A stretch of 64,000 nucleotides of DNA from Oceanobacillus zhaokaii (GTDB lineage Bacteria; Bacillota; Bacilli; Bacillales; Amphibacillaceae), in contig NZ_CP024848.1 in NCBI RefSeq assembly GCF_003352005.1, positions 1,745,001 to 1,809,000 on the forward strand, in the 5' to 3' direction. Positions 1-13,841 of the stretch are shown in pieces. The notes beneath the pieces were generated by a model. The model worked only from the letters and a program-made list of their open reading frames with translations. It made no database searches and was not told the origin of the DNA. Within the stretch, counting starts at the first letter, position 1; every line of letters starts with the position of its first letter. The translations under genes were made by a program, and so were the position numbers.

Positions 1-1
1 T

Positions 2-1554
<1,553 letters not shown>

Positions 1555-1580
<26 letters not shown>

Positions 1581-2649
1581 GGATGGAACGGTTTTCATAG
1601 GTAAAGGATTTGGCAGCGATCGTTTATCATCAGGAGAAGTGGTGTTTAATACAGGTATGACTGGTTATCAAGAAGTTATTACAGACCCATCGTACTATGG
1701 ACAAATCGTAACAATGACTTATCCGCTAGTCGGTAATTACGGAATAAACCGTGATGATTTTGAAACAGTAACACCATTTATTAAGGGCTTTGTGGTAAAA
1801 GAAGTGAGTGAACATCCTTCTAATTTTAGAAATGATGAAAGCCTGGATCATTTTCTAAAAGCGCATGATATCCCAGGTATTTCTGGTATTGATACTAGGA
1901 AACTAACAAAGATTATTCGAAAACATGGAACAATGAAAGCTATGATTACAGATACCAGCAAGTCAGCAGAAGATATTGTTAGTCAGTTGAAAGAAATGAA
2001 ATTACCAACAGACCAAGTTAAAATGACCTCCACCATAAAACCTTATGTTGTACCCGGAAGAGGAATGCGAATTGTAATGGTTGACTTTGGTGCTAAACAT
2101 GGCATACTTCGTGAACTAACCAAACGTGACTGTCATATTACGGTTGTTCCTTATAACTATAGTGCAGAAAATATATTGCGTTTAAAACCTGATGGCATGT
2201 TGCTTACAAATGGACCAGGAGATCCTAAAGATGTGCCGGAAGCTATAGAAATGATTAAACAAGTAATTGGAAAGATTCCTATCTTTGGAATATGTCTAGG
2301 ACATCAATTATTAGCGCTTGCAAATGGTGCAGATACAAAGAAAATGAAATTTGGTCACAGAGGTGCTAACCATCCTGTTAAAGATATTCGCAAAAATAAA
2401 ACTTACTTAACCTCTCAAAATCATAGTTATACAGTAAGTAAAGCATCACTCGAAAATACAGAATTAGAATTGACACAAGTGGCGCTAAATGATGACACAG
2501 TGGAAGGAATCGCACATATAAAGCATCTTGCGTTTTCCGTCCAATATCACCCAGAAGCAGCACCAGGTCCTGAAGATACGAATTATTTATTTGATCGATT
2601 TTTGCAAATGATTAAATCAAGTAAGAATGAGGAGGAAGCATATGCCTAA
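1555..2649 (+). CDS. carA (pyrAA): Carbamoyl phosphate synthase small subunit (pyrimidine-type)
   Basis: Glutamine amidotransferase subunit of carbamoyl phosphate synthase. It releases ammonia from glutamine and channels it to CarB. The 364 residues contain the N-terminal CPSase small-chain domain (about 1-140) and a class I amidotransferase domain with Cys247 in FGICLGHQ and the His332/Glu334 pair in YHPEA, so the catalytic triad is complete. Start is the ATG behind CGAGGAGG. The gene overlaps pyrC by 26 bases and carB by 8 bases. Its place inside the pyr operon marks it as the pyrimidine-dedicated enzyme rather than the arginine one. Confidence 0.96.
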
Positions 2650-5600
2650 AAATACTGCAATCAATAAAATTCTAGTAATCGGGTCAGGTCCAATTGTAAT
2701 TGGTCAAGCAGCTGAATTTGATTATTCAGGTACACAGGCATGTCAAACGCTGAAGGATGAAGGGTACACTGTCATCTTAGCAAATTCCAATCCAGCAACG
2801 ATTATGACTGATCATACAGTAGCAGATAAAGTATATATGGAGCCATTAACGGTTGAATTTTTAACAAAGATTATTCGTAAGGAACGGCCGGATGCACTTT
2901 TAGCTACATTAGGAGGGCAAACTGGATTAAACTTAGCAATTGAATTGGAGAATAATGGAATATTATCCAAGTATGATGTTGAATTATTAGGTACATCATT
3001 AGAAGCAATTCAAAAAGCAGAGGATCGAGAGAAATTCAGAAGTTTAATGCAAGAGATCAATGAGCCTGTACCTGATAGCAGAATAGTGCATACTGTAAAA
3101 GAGGCAATTGATTTTTCAAAAGAGATTGGCTTTCCACTAATTGTACGCCCAGCATATACATTAGGAGGAACTGGCGGTGGAATGTGTTATAACGAAACAG
3201 AATTAACGGAGATTACTAGAAATGGTTTGGCATTATCACCAGTAAATCAGTGTCTAATTGAACGAAATATCGCTGGATTTAAAGAAATTGAATATGAAGT
3301 GATTCGTGATAAAAAGGATCAAGCTATTGTTGTTTGTAATATGGAAAATATTGATCCGGTGGGTATACATACTGGTGATTCGATTGTTGTTGCTCCTTCA
3401 CAAACCTTAAGTGATCGTGAGCACCAGCTATTACGCAACGCTTCTCTTAAAATTATTCGTTCACTGGGGATTGAAGGTGGATGTAATGTCCAACTGGCAC
3501 TCGACCCAAATAGTTTCAACTATTATATTATCGAAGTGAACCCAAGAGTAAGCAGATCCTCTGCGCTGGCATCAAAAGCAACAGGATATCCAATTGCAAA
3601 AGTAGCAGCAAAAATAGCAGTAGGGTACACGATGGATGAGATTATCAATCCGATTACAGGAAATACATATGCATTATTTGAACCGACACTTGATTATATC
3701 GTTACGAAATTCCCACGCTTCCCATTTGATAAGTTTACAGCGGGTGACAGAAAGCTTGGAACCCAAATGAAGGCTACCGGTGAAATCATGGCGATTGGGA
3801 GAAGTTTCGAGGAGTCACTATTAAAGGGTATCCGTTCTCTTGACCATGGTTCACACGAGTTATGGCTGAAATCATTAGAAGAAGCAGCAACAGTTGAATT
3901 GGAAAATCGGATGAAATCAGCGGATGATGAACGTATTTTTGTTATTGCAGAGGCATTTCGTCGAGGGGTATCTGTTGAGACGATCTTTGACTATACAAAA
4001 ATCGATCGTTTTTTCCTTGTAAAAATACAACAATTAATCATGTTTGAAACGGAACTAGTAAATAATCGTCTTTCTAAGGAAATATTAATGAAAGCAAAAC
4101 GCATTGGAATTTCAGATGCACAGATTGCTAGACTATGGAATGTATCCGTTGATTACGTGTATGAACAGCGGCAGAAGAAAAACATAACGCCGGTCTATAA
4201 AATGGTAGATACATGTGCAGCGGAATTCGAATCTGAGACTCCATACTTTTATAGCTCGTATGAAGAGGAGAACGAATCGATTGCTACGGAGCGTAAAAAG
4301 ATTCTCGTTCTTGGCTCTGGTCCAATTCGGATTGGTCAAGGAATTGAATTTGATTATGCTACCGTTCATTCCGTTCTTGCCATTAGGGAAATGGGATATG
4401 AATCAATTATTATGAACAATAATCCAGAAACGGTTTCTACAGATTTTAGTATCTCTGACAAGCTTTATTTTGAACCTCTTACATTGGAAGATGTCATGCA
4501 TGTCATTGCATTAGAAAATCCAGAGGGTGTAATTGTCCAGTTTGGTGGGCAAACCGCAATTAATTTAGCAGCAGGACTTGAACGCAGGGGGGTTAATATT
4601 CTAGGAACAAGCTTGGAATCGATTGACCGTGCAGAGGATCGTGACAAATTCGAAGACTTACTGGATGAATTGGCAATCCTTCGCCCAAAAGGTAAGGCAG
4701 TTCGCAATTTTGACCAAGCGATTGAAGTTGCAAATTGGGTTGGTTATCCGGTACTCGTAAGACCTTCTTACGTAATTGGTGGAAGCAAAATGGAAATTGT
4801 TTATGATGATCATGATCTGCAGTTATATTTAAATAAAACAATAAATGCGAGTCCAGAGCATCCGCTGCTAATCGATAAATATATTACAGGTATGGAAGCA
4901 GAAGTTGATGCAATCAGCGACGGGGAGACTGTGATATTGCCGGGAATTATGGAGCATATTGAGCGCGCTGGCGTACATTCAGGCGATTCGATGGCAGTTT
5001 ACCCACCACAAAGAATGGGCGATAACGTCAAACAGAAATGTGTCGATGCAGCAATTAAAATTGCGCGAAGACTGCAGGTAAAAGGTCTGATTAACATTCA
5101 ATTTATTATTCGTGATGAGGATGTATATGTCCTTGAAGTGAATCCACGAGCAAGTAGAACCATTCCGTTTTTAAGTAAAATTACTGGTGTGCCTATGGCT
5201 AATCTGGCAACAAAAGCAATCCTTGGTATGAAACTAACCGACTTAGGTTATGAATCTGGGATTCTTCCAGATATAGATGATGTTGCGGTTAAGATTCCCG
5301 TCTTTTCTTTTGAAAAATTGCGCAGCGTGGATACGATTCTTGGGCCAGAAATGAAATCAACCGGAGAGGCAATCGGTTATGATAGAAACTTAGAAAAAGC
5401 TTTATTTAAAGGATTGCTTGCTGCTGGAATCAAGATCCCTCAAGAAGGTGGCGTATTACTAACCGTCGCCGATAAGGATAAAGCTGAAATGCTCAATATT
5501 GCAGAACGCTTCCATGAGCTGGGATTTGAATTATTTGCAACAGAGGGGACAGCTGCTTTTGTAAAACTAGCAGGAATTCCGATTACAGCTGTACAGAAGG

Positions 5601-5838
5601 TAGGCGCAGAAAAGCCAAATGTCCTTTCCATTATTGAAAAAGGGCAAGTACAATTTGTAGTGAATACATTAAATTCGGGTAAGCAGCCACGTTCGGACGG
5701 ATTTTTAATTCGTCGTCAAGCTGTAGAGCATGGAATAGCCTGTTTAACTAATTTAGATACAGCAAATGCAATACTAAACGTAATCGATGCTACAACTCTA
5801 ACCGCAAATTCAATGACAAATAAAGAGGTTGTTCAACC

Positions 5839-5842
<4 letters not shown>
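2642..5842 (+). CDS. carB (pyrAB): Carbamoyl phosphate synthase large subunit (pyrimidine-type)
   Basis: Large synthetase subunit that makes carbamoyl phosphate from bicarbonate, ammonia and two ATP. The 1066-residue chain shows the expected duplication: two ATP-grasp halves, each opening with a similar motif ([21 protein letters not shown] near the start and [20 protein letters not shown] near residue 555), and a C-terminal MGS-like allosteric domain (about 930-1066). The start chosen is the ATG at 2642, seven bases after GAGGAGG; an in-frame codon at 2627 lies before that ribosome site and was rejected. The stop overlaps the pyrK start (ATGA). Confidence 0.96.
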
Positions 5843-8198
<2,356 letters not shown>

Positions 8199-8212
<14 letters not shown>

Positions 8213-8816
8213 AGAATTGGCAAGAGATTTATTAGAAATTAAAGCAGTACAAATTAATGCAGATCATTATTTCACATGGACATCGGGGATAAAGTCACCA
8301 ATATATTGTGATAATCGTTTAACAATGTCATATCCTTTCATTCGCAATAAAATTACAGAAGCATTTATTACGATGATAGAGAAGCTCGATCAGAAACCAG
8401 ATGTTATTGCCGGTTGTGCTACAGCTGGCATTCCCCATGCTGCATGGTTAGCTGACCGCTTACAATTACCAATGGTATACGTTCGATCCAAGCCTAAGGG
8501 ACATGGCAAAGAAAATCAAATAGAGGGACAATTATTAAAAGGGCAAAAAGTTCTTGTCATTGAAGATTTGATATCGACAGGCGGATCAGCGATTGAAGCT
8601 GCCAAAGCATTGCAACAAGAGAAAGCAGAAGTAATTAGTGTCTTTGCGATCTTTACATATGGATTAGAAAAGGCGAAAGCACAGTTTACTGATGCAGAAC
8701 TTCCGTTTGCAACAATTACTAATTTTGACCAATTGGTTGAGGCTCTAGTTGTAGACCAGAAGCTAACTCAAAGTGAAAAAGAAAAGTTAATCGGCTGGCG
8801 TGACAATTTGAAGTAA
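8199..8816 (+). CDS. pyrE: Orotate phosphoribosyltransferase
   Basis: Transfers phosphoribose from PRPP to orotate to give OMP. The PRPP motif VLVIEDLISTGGS is at residues 118-130 and the catalytic loop KPKGHGKENQIEG at about 98-110. The length of 205 is typical. It is the last gene of the pyr operon, as in B. subtilis. No clear intrinsic terminator follows; the next structure downstream is repeat element A. The pathway's usual PyrR-controlled attenuators would lie upstream of the window. Confidence 0.95.
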
Positions 8817-8872
8817 GGATCAGGGTCTCATTATTGGATGTTGCTCTTAAAATATTAAGACAAAAATGCATA

Positions 8873-9245
8873 GTTGATGTAATGTGCGAACAAATGAATT
8901 GTGATTTCAGACCTGGCATTAGTTGCTATTCACACACGAGTCTCCAGTATTCTGCTAGACTCAGTGTCGATAGTTAGTGGGGTTTCTATTCTTTTGTTAC
9001 TAGATTCTGCACTATCCTCAGCGGAAGAAATACACGAAGACACCTCGAAAATAAAGTACGATTTGTCTGATTGCGATGCAAAGCTGCCGAAGCCTTCCTT
9101 GTCCTGCTGGAAGAAGAGCCAAGGTGAGACTTCGAAGTGCGTTAGCACAAGATGGCTCACCAGCTCTCCTAAGGTGCACGAAGTGTATTTCTGGAGCGAC
9201 AGCCAAGGTAGCAAGTATCATCTAAAGTTATGTCGCACTTTATCT
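8873..9245 (+). repeat. MITE-like intergenic element, copy A
   Basis: Copy A of a six-member family in this window. It begins GTTGATGTAATGTGCGAAC and ends GTCGCACTTTATC, an imperfect terminal inverted repeat. The 5' arm (8873-9020) matches the arms of copies B, C and D. The 180-base core (9021-9200) is bounded by GAAATACAC and GTGTATTTC and contains GGTGAG...CTCACC around the palindrome ACTTCGAAGT, so it can fold into nested hairpins. No protein is credible: short ORFs here are in different frames from copy to copy. The stretch 8817-8872 before it shows nothing recognisable. The right end reaches into the stop codon of the next gene. Confidence 0.8.
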
Positions 9246-10013
9246 ATTAAGAGACTTTCTACATAATACCATCCATTCATCGATTGTAAATTCTATAATT
9301 TCACCATCGAGAACCTTAATTTGGAAATAATCTTTTATCTCACCTGCAGCTGACAATATATAGTTTTTTACTTCTTCAATTTCAGATTTTGCCTCTAATG
9401 TTCGGTAAACCCATTCATTATAAGGTAAGGTCTTTTTTCTTTTCTCTTGATTCAATATAGTTAAACGGTTGTTGCTAAGAAGCTCTTCCCATTCTGTAAT
9501 TTTCAGTGATCTGACATGACTATAATCTCGTTTTTTTTCCAAAGAATTAATGAATGTATCGGCAGAAGGCTCCAATGGCCCCACATTGTCAATTAGTAGG
9601 AATTTGCCATTCGGCTTTAAGACACGCTCAACTTCGTCAATAAATCTATCAGGATTAGGAAAATGATGTGCAGCAATTCTACATGTAACAATATCAAAAG
9701 CGTTATCTAGAAATGGCAGTGATTCAGCGTCAGCAATGACATAATTAATGTTAGGATAAAGCTGCAAATGTGTTGAAGTATTTTCTAACATTTCTTTTGT
9801 AATGTCTGTTGCAAAAACTTCTTTCACATTCGGAGCTAGCTTCTTGCCTGCATGACCCCCGCCAGTGGCTATATCGAGTGCAATCATATCTTTATTAGGA
9901 TGAAGCCAATTAATTAAAGTAGATAAGTCACTGCCATACGCATGTGTACTGCTTGTAACATATGCTTCCTTATTTTTAGAGAAAACCTGTTTCACATACT
10001 GATTTTCATTCAT
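9240..10013 (-). CDS. Class I SAM-dependent methyltransferase, UbiE/YcgJ-like
   Basis: Predicted small-molecule methyltransferase of 257 residues with a Rossmann fold. The SAM-binding motif I is IALDIATGGGHAG (about 44-56), followed by an acidic segment ATDITKEML and the motif IADAESLPF, the order of the UbiE/methyltransferase-11 family. The substrate cannot be read from sequence. It is divergent from a LysR regulator across 113 bases, so that regulator may control it. The pair interrupts the conserved pyr-to-rqcH order and is bracketed by inverted repeats A and B. Its stop codon TAA is formed by the edge of repeat A (TAAAGTGCGAC), which suggests the original 3' end was replaced when the element arrived. 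Confidence 0.85.
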   Translation of the reverse strand: MNENQYVKQVFSKNKEAYVTSSTHAYGSDLSTLINWLHPNKDMIALDIATGGGHAGKKLAPNVKEVFATDITKEMLENTSTHLQLYPNINYVIADAESLPFLDNAFDIVTCRIAAHHFPNPDRFIDEVERVLKPNGKFLLIDNVGPLEPSADTFINSLEKKRDYSHVRSLKITEWEELLSNNRLTILNQEKRKKTLPYNEWVYRTLEAKSEIEEVKNYILSAAGEIKDYFQIKVLDGEIIEFTIDEWMVLCRKSLNR

Positions 10014-10048
10014 TTTTCTACGCCTCCATTCCTTATTATTTTTATACT

Positions 10049-10060
10049 ATGCTTAAGCAT
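10049..10060. promoter_or_regulatory. Perfect palindrome between divergent genes, possible LysR operator
   Basis: ATGCTTAAGCAT is a perfect 12-base palindrome in the 113-base gap between the divergent methyltransferase and LysR-type genes. LysR regulators commonly bind dyad sites (T-N11-A type) in such divergent intergenic spaces and control both genes. A TATAAT (10082-10087) lies on the lysR side but has no good -35. The assignment is from position and symmetry only. Confidence 0.4.
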
Positions 10061-10126
10061 GATATAAGTAAAATACTATTATATAATCAAATGTAATAAC
10101 AAATAATTATTAGGTTGGTGTAGCAA

Positions 10127-10987
10127 ATGAAAATCGAGGACTATGAATTACTTTTGAAACTAAATGAAATTGGCACAATTCGTGGCACCGCAAAGATTAT
10201 TCTGATTTCACAACCTGCAGTAACTCAGCGTTTAAAATATATCGAGGAATACTTTGGGGAAACTTTATTTATCAGGACACCTAAAGGTCTAGTTCCAACA
10301 CCAAGTGGTGAGATTGTTTTAAAGCATGCAAATGAGGTAGTAGAAAAAGAAAGTGAATTAATAAATCAACTTGCAGAGTCTAGTAAAGAAATCCAAGGAA
10401 CATTGTCAATTGCCTGCTCATCATTAATTAGCCAGCGATTTCTTCCAGTAATATTAGGAGAATATACTACTAAGTTTCCTAAGGTAGCGATTGATCTTGT
10501 AACGGGGATAAGTGAAGATATTCGACGAGACCATAAAAATTATCATGTCTGCATCATTCGAGGTGAAAAATTAAAGGAGAGTGTGTCGATTCGCTTATTT
10601 GATGACCCATTATACATCTTTGATACGGAACCCTTTCCCAAGAATGACTTGAAGGAACGTCCGTTAATTTCCTTTAAAAGTGATGATAGCATGCATGAGC
10701 TAGTGGATAACTGGCTCTATCATCATCAAGAGCAAATCAAGCCTCAGAAAACGATGACCGTGGACCAAATTGAAACTTGTAAACAATTTATGAAGCAGGG
10801 AATCGGAATGGCGGTACTGCCAGAAAGTGTCTCCGATTCAATGAAAAATGAATATCCAAATGTTCCATTGAAACTAAATGGAAAACCTGTAACAAGAGAT
10901 ACGTGGGTCTGCTATCAAGAAGGGATTCGTAAATTACCACAAGTCGATCAGTTTATATCTCTACTAACTAACACAAACTTTCTCTAG
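10127..10987 (+). CDS. LysR-family transcriptional regulator
   Basis: 286-residue regulator. Residues 1-60 form the LysR winged helix-turn-helix (YELLLKLNEIGTIRGTAKI, SQPAVTQRLKYIEEYFGETLF), and residues about 90-286 the periplasmic-binding-protein-like effector domain (GTLSIACSS..., MKQGIGMAVLPESV). The N-terminus resembles the B. subtilis YwqM/CysL branch, but the effector cannot be inferred. It is transcribed away from the methyltransferase gene, the usual arrangement for a LysR regulator and its target. A ribosome site (GGTTGGTG) precedes the ATG. No terminator was found after it; repeat B follows. Confidence 0.9.
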   Translation: MKIEDYELLLKLNEIGTIRGTAKIILISQPAVTQRLKYIEEYFGETLFIRTPKGLVPTPSGEIVLKHANEVVEKESELINQLAESSKEIQGTLSIACSSLISQRFLPVILGEYTTKFPKVAIDLVTGISEDIRRDHKNYHVCIIRGEKLKESVSIRLFDDPLYIFDTEPFPKNDLKERPLISFKSDDSMHELVDNWLYHHQEQIKPQKTMTVDQIETCKQFMKQGIGMAVLPESVSDSMKNEYPNVPLKLNGKPVTRDTWVCYQEGIRKLPQVDQFISLLTNTNFL

Positions 10988-11039
10988 AATGATTTAAGAA
11001 GGTTTTTCGTTTACGCTTTTAAAATATGAAAATTAAAAG

Positions 11040-11403
11040 TTTTATAAACTCCAAACTAGTTAAATGTGCCGATGGCTCTCGGACCAGTCGCTCCAGAAAT
11101 ACACGGAGCGCACCTTAGGAGAGCTGGTGAGCCTTCTTGTGCTGACACACTTCGAAGTCTCACCTTGGCTCTTCTCCCCGCAGGACAAGGAAGACTTAGG
11201 CAGCTTTGCATCGCAATCAGACAAATCGTACTTTATTTTCGAGGAGTATTCGTGTATTTCTTCCGCTGGGGATTATGCAGTAAACTGGAATAGCAAACCT
11301 ACTAATGCTCATAATAGATTCAGAGCAGGGAATGGAGACTATTGTAAATAGATCTCCATCCAGATCTGAAATCATATTTTTTTCTGGTATAGTTTACATC
11401 AAC
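11040..11403 (-). repeat. MITE-like intergenic element, copy B
   Basis: Copy B, inverted relative to A. It has a 180-base core (11087-11266) of the same length and sequence plan as A. Only A and B carry the extra ~60-base module that includes TTGTCTGATTGCGATG; copies C, E and F lack it. The right end reads, on the minus strand, GTTGATGTAAAC, matching the family 5' terminus. A and B therefore form an inverted pair around the methyltransferase/LysR genes. Bases 10988-11039 before it and 11404-11499 after it hold no feature beyond the ohr ribosome site. Confidence 0.78.
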
Positions 11404-11499
11404 TGCAACAATTAATAAGAAATGAGTCTTTTTTTATGTTTAACAGAAACGACTTAGAGGAAGAAGTAGGTATAAGTAATATTATAAGGAGTGAATAAA

Positions 11500-11922
11500 G
11501 TGAGTAATGTAATTTTTACATCTAGTGCAACGGCAAAGAATGGAAGAGATGGTCATGTGAAATCGGAAGATGGACTAATCGATTTACAGTTAGTAAATCC
11601 TGCGACAGACAAGTCTGGCGAGCAAGGATCGAATCCAGAACAGCTTTTTGCAGCAGGTTATGCCGCTTGCTATGATGGTGCACTTAATTTAGTTGCTTCA
11701 AAACAGAAGAAGAAACTCGATTCGGAAACAACGGCTGAGGTTAGCTTTCTTAAAGATACAGCAGATGATGGATTTAAAATAGGAGTTACCTTAAAAGTAA
11801 AACTTGAAGGTGTAAGTCCGGAAGAAGCAGAAGAACTAACGGAAGCTGCGCATCAATTTTGTCCGTATTCAAAAGCAACGAGAGGGAATATTGAAGTAAA
11901 AATTATTCCTGAGGTAATATAA
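11500..11922 (+). CDS. ohr: Organic hydroperoxide resistance protein (Ohr/OsmC family)
   Basis: Thiol peroxidase that reduces organic peroxides in the cytoplasm. The 140-residue chain has both redox cysteines of the Ohr subfamily, Cys57 in AAGYAACYDGAL and Cys121 in QFCPYSKATRGN, and the signature NPEQLFAAGYAAC. The GTG at 11500 is preferred to the GTG at 11491: the AAGGAGTG ribosome site overlaps the earlier codon, and family members begin only a few residues before the FT(S/A) strand. No clear OhrR operator was seen upstream. It is monocistronic, ending at a strong terminator. Confidence 0.93.
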   Translation: MSNVIFTSSATAKNGRDGHVKSEDGLIDLQLVNPATDKSGEQGSNPEQLFAAGYAACYDGALNLVASKQKKKLDSETTAEVSFLKDTADDGFKIGVTLKVKLEGVSPEEAEELTEAAHQFCPYSKATRGNIEVKIIPEVI

Positions 11923-11956
11923 AAAAATGAGGATTCCTTCCGGAATCCTCATTTTT
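11923..11956 (+). terminator. Intrinsic terminator after ohr (probably bidirectional)
   Basis: A 15-base perfect stem AAAAATGAGGATTCC / GGAATCCTCATTTTT with a four-base loop (TTCC) and a T run on the plus strand, mirrored by an A run on the left. It can stop ohr transcripts and also serve the convergent rqcH gene. Confidence 0.9.
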
Positions 11957-12033
11957 GATAGATATGAAAGTAAAAAACTTTCTTAACGAATAAATGCAAC
12001 GATGACTTTCACCTAAGAGCTTGCAAAGTGTTT

Positions 12034-13743
12034 CTAATTATTTCTTAAGCGCTCCACTGTTTCATTCGAAGGGGTTACAAATACTGTTTTTTGATTATCG
12101 TATGTAACGAATCCTGGCTTCGCGCCATTTGGTTTCTTTACATGACGTATTTTCGTATAGTCGACAGGTACTGCCGATGAGTTTTGTGATTTACTGAAAA
12201 ATGCAGCAAGCTCTGCTGCCTCAAGCAATGTTTCCTCACTAGGTTCTTTGGAACGAATAATTACATGGGAACCAGGAATATCCTTTGTATGTAGCCATGT
12301 ATCATCCCGATGACCAAGCTTCATTGTGACGTATTCGTTTTGCTTGTTATTTTTACCGACAAGAATCTCAGTTCCATCAGTTGCAATAAATTGCTCTGGT
12401 ACTGGTTTCTTCGGTTTGTTTCTCTGTTTCTTTTGTTTGCCTTGTTTCTTTAAATAACCTTCTTCACGCAGCTCTTCACGAATTTCCTCGATATCTTCAA
12501 CACTCGCAACATCAATTTGCTGAAGTAATTGATCCAAATAATCGATTTCTTCCTGATTCTTTATAATTTCATTTTCAATTATTTTCTTCGATGTTTTTAA
12601 TTTTTGATACGTTTTAAAGAATCCTTGTGCGTTTTCACTAGGGGTTTTATTTGGATTTAATTCAATCGTTATTTCGGATTGCTCTGGATCATAATAATCA
12701 ATCACGGATATGCTTTTGTCTCCTTTGGAAACGAGGTGCATATTGGCTGTTAAAAGCTCACCTTTTTTTTGATAACGCTCTGCTTCTGCAGCTTTTTTAA
12801 TTGTTTGCAGATGCTTTTTCATTTTTCTTTCATTTTTATTCTTTTCATTCTTGATGAAATGTGATAAATCTTTCGCCTGCTGCTTTACACGGTCGCGCTC
12901 TGCTTTTCCAGAGTAAAAAGTATCAAGCATTGTATTTACTGAATCAAAGTTTACAATTTCCCCATTAAAGCTTTGTAGCGCAATAACGTGAAATTCTTCT
13001 TTATTATTTCGATAAATCGCTGGCGAATAATGATTGTCTATTATCTGACTTCTTACTTCCATATATTTTTCAGCATAAATATTTCCATTACCTAAGCCTG
13101 CACGTGCAACGATTTCACGCGCAATAAAAGGGGAGAAGCCATCAAGATGACTAACGATCTGATTGTCTAATTTCCCTGCATTAAAATCGAGCTTTTTAAT
13201 TAAATCCTCACCATCTGTTTCTAGGAGATTTAACTTATTCTGTGCCGGTGGAAGGATATATTGCTGGCCAGGCAAAATTGTCCGGTAGCGATTTTGTGCC
13301 ATCGATACATGCTTTAAGCTGTCAATAATAGTGCCTTTTTCTTCGTCCACAAGCATTACATTACTATGTTTTCCCATCAATTCTATGACGAGTTGCTTTT
13401 GGCTAATATCACCAATTTCATTTCTGGTTTTAATTTTAAAAATAACGATTCGTTCCATCCCATTTTGCTGGATTCCTTCAATTGTCGCACCCGATAAATG
13501 CTTGCGCAGCACCATGCAAAACATCGGTGCTTCTTGTGGGTTGACATATGTATCATCCGTTAAGTGGAATCTAGCGTAGGTTGGATGGATTGATAATAGT
13601 AGTGTATGATTTTTCCCTTGGCTGCGAATTGTTAAGACAATTTCAGTAGCGGTGGGCTGGTATATTTTATTTATTTTTCCTGGGACAATTGCTTGCTTTA
13701 ATTCCTCTGTTACTGCTCTAGTTACAATACCATCGAATGGCAT
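12034..13743 (-). CDS. rqcH (yloA): Ribosome-associated quality control protein RqcH (NEMF/FbpA homologue)
   Basis: Bacterial NEMF homologue. It binds obstructed 50S subunits and directs template-free alanine tailing of the stalled chain, marking it for proteolysis. The 569-residue protein opens MPFDGIVTRAVTEEL, with the NFACT-N domain up to about residue 200, helix-hairpin-helix and coiled-coil middle (about 250-440, rich in K/E), and the C-terminal NFACT-R (DUF814) domain with DDTWLHTKDIPGSHV. It is convergent with ohr and divergent from the Ca2+ ATPase gene, as yloA is from yloB in B. subtilis. Older annotations call it a fibronectin-binding protein. Confidence 0.93.
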   Translation of the reverse strand: MPFDGIVTRAVTEELKQAIVPGKINKIYQPTATEIVLTIRSQGKNHTLLLSIHPTYARFHLTDDTYVNPQEAPMFCMVLRKHLSGATIEGIQQNGMERIVIFKIKTRNEIGDISQKQLVIELMGKHSNVMLVDEEKGTIIDSLKHVSMAQNRYRTILPGQQYILPPAQNKLNLLETDGEDLIKKLDFNAGKLDNQIVSHLDGFSPFIAREIVARAGLGNGNIYAEKYMEVRSQIIDNHYSPAIYRNNKEEFHVIALQSFNGEIVNFDSVNTMLDTFYSGKAERDRVKQQAKDLSHFIKNEKNKNERKMKKHLQTIKKAAEAERYQKKGELLTANMHLVSKGDKSISVIDYYDPEQSEITIELNPNKTPSENAQGFFKTYQKLKTSKKIIENEIIKNQEEIDYLDQLLQQIDVASVEDIEEIREELREEGYLKKQGKQKKQRNKPKKPVPEQFIATDGTEILVGKNNKQNEYVTMKLGHRDDTWLHTKDIPGSHVIIRSKEPSEETLLEAAELAAFFSKSQNSSAVPVDYTKIRHVKKPNGAKPGFVTYDNQKTVFVTPSNETVERLRNN

Positions 13744-13841
13744 AGGATCACCTCTCTTGACAATTATAGCATTTTTCAGGACAAGTATGCATAGATATTG
13801 AAGTATGAGCTTGTATTATTTAATAGCCCGGAGGAATGCAG

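Noticed and set aside
8901..9266. Open frames on both strands in the pyrE-methyltransferase gap
   Set aside because: They lie in repeat element A; equivalent frames in other copies are shifted or broken, and none has a credible ribosome site.
11064..11351. Two overlapping ORFs of 75 and 95 codons
   Set aside because: Both fall in repeat element B, translate similar hairpin DNA in different frames, and resemble the frames in A and F only because the DNA is repeated.
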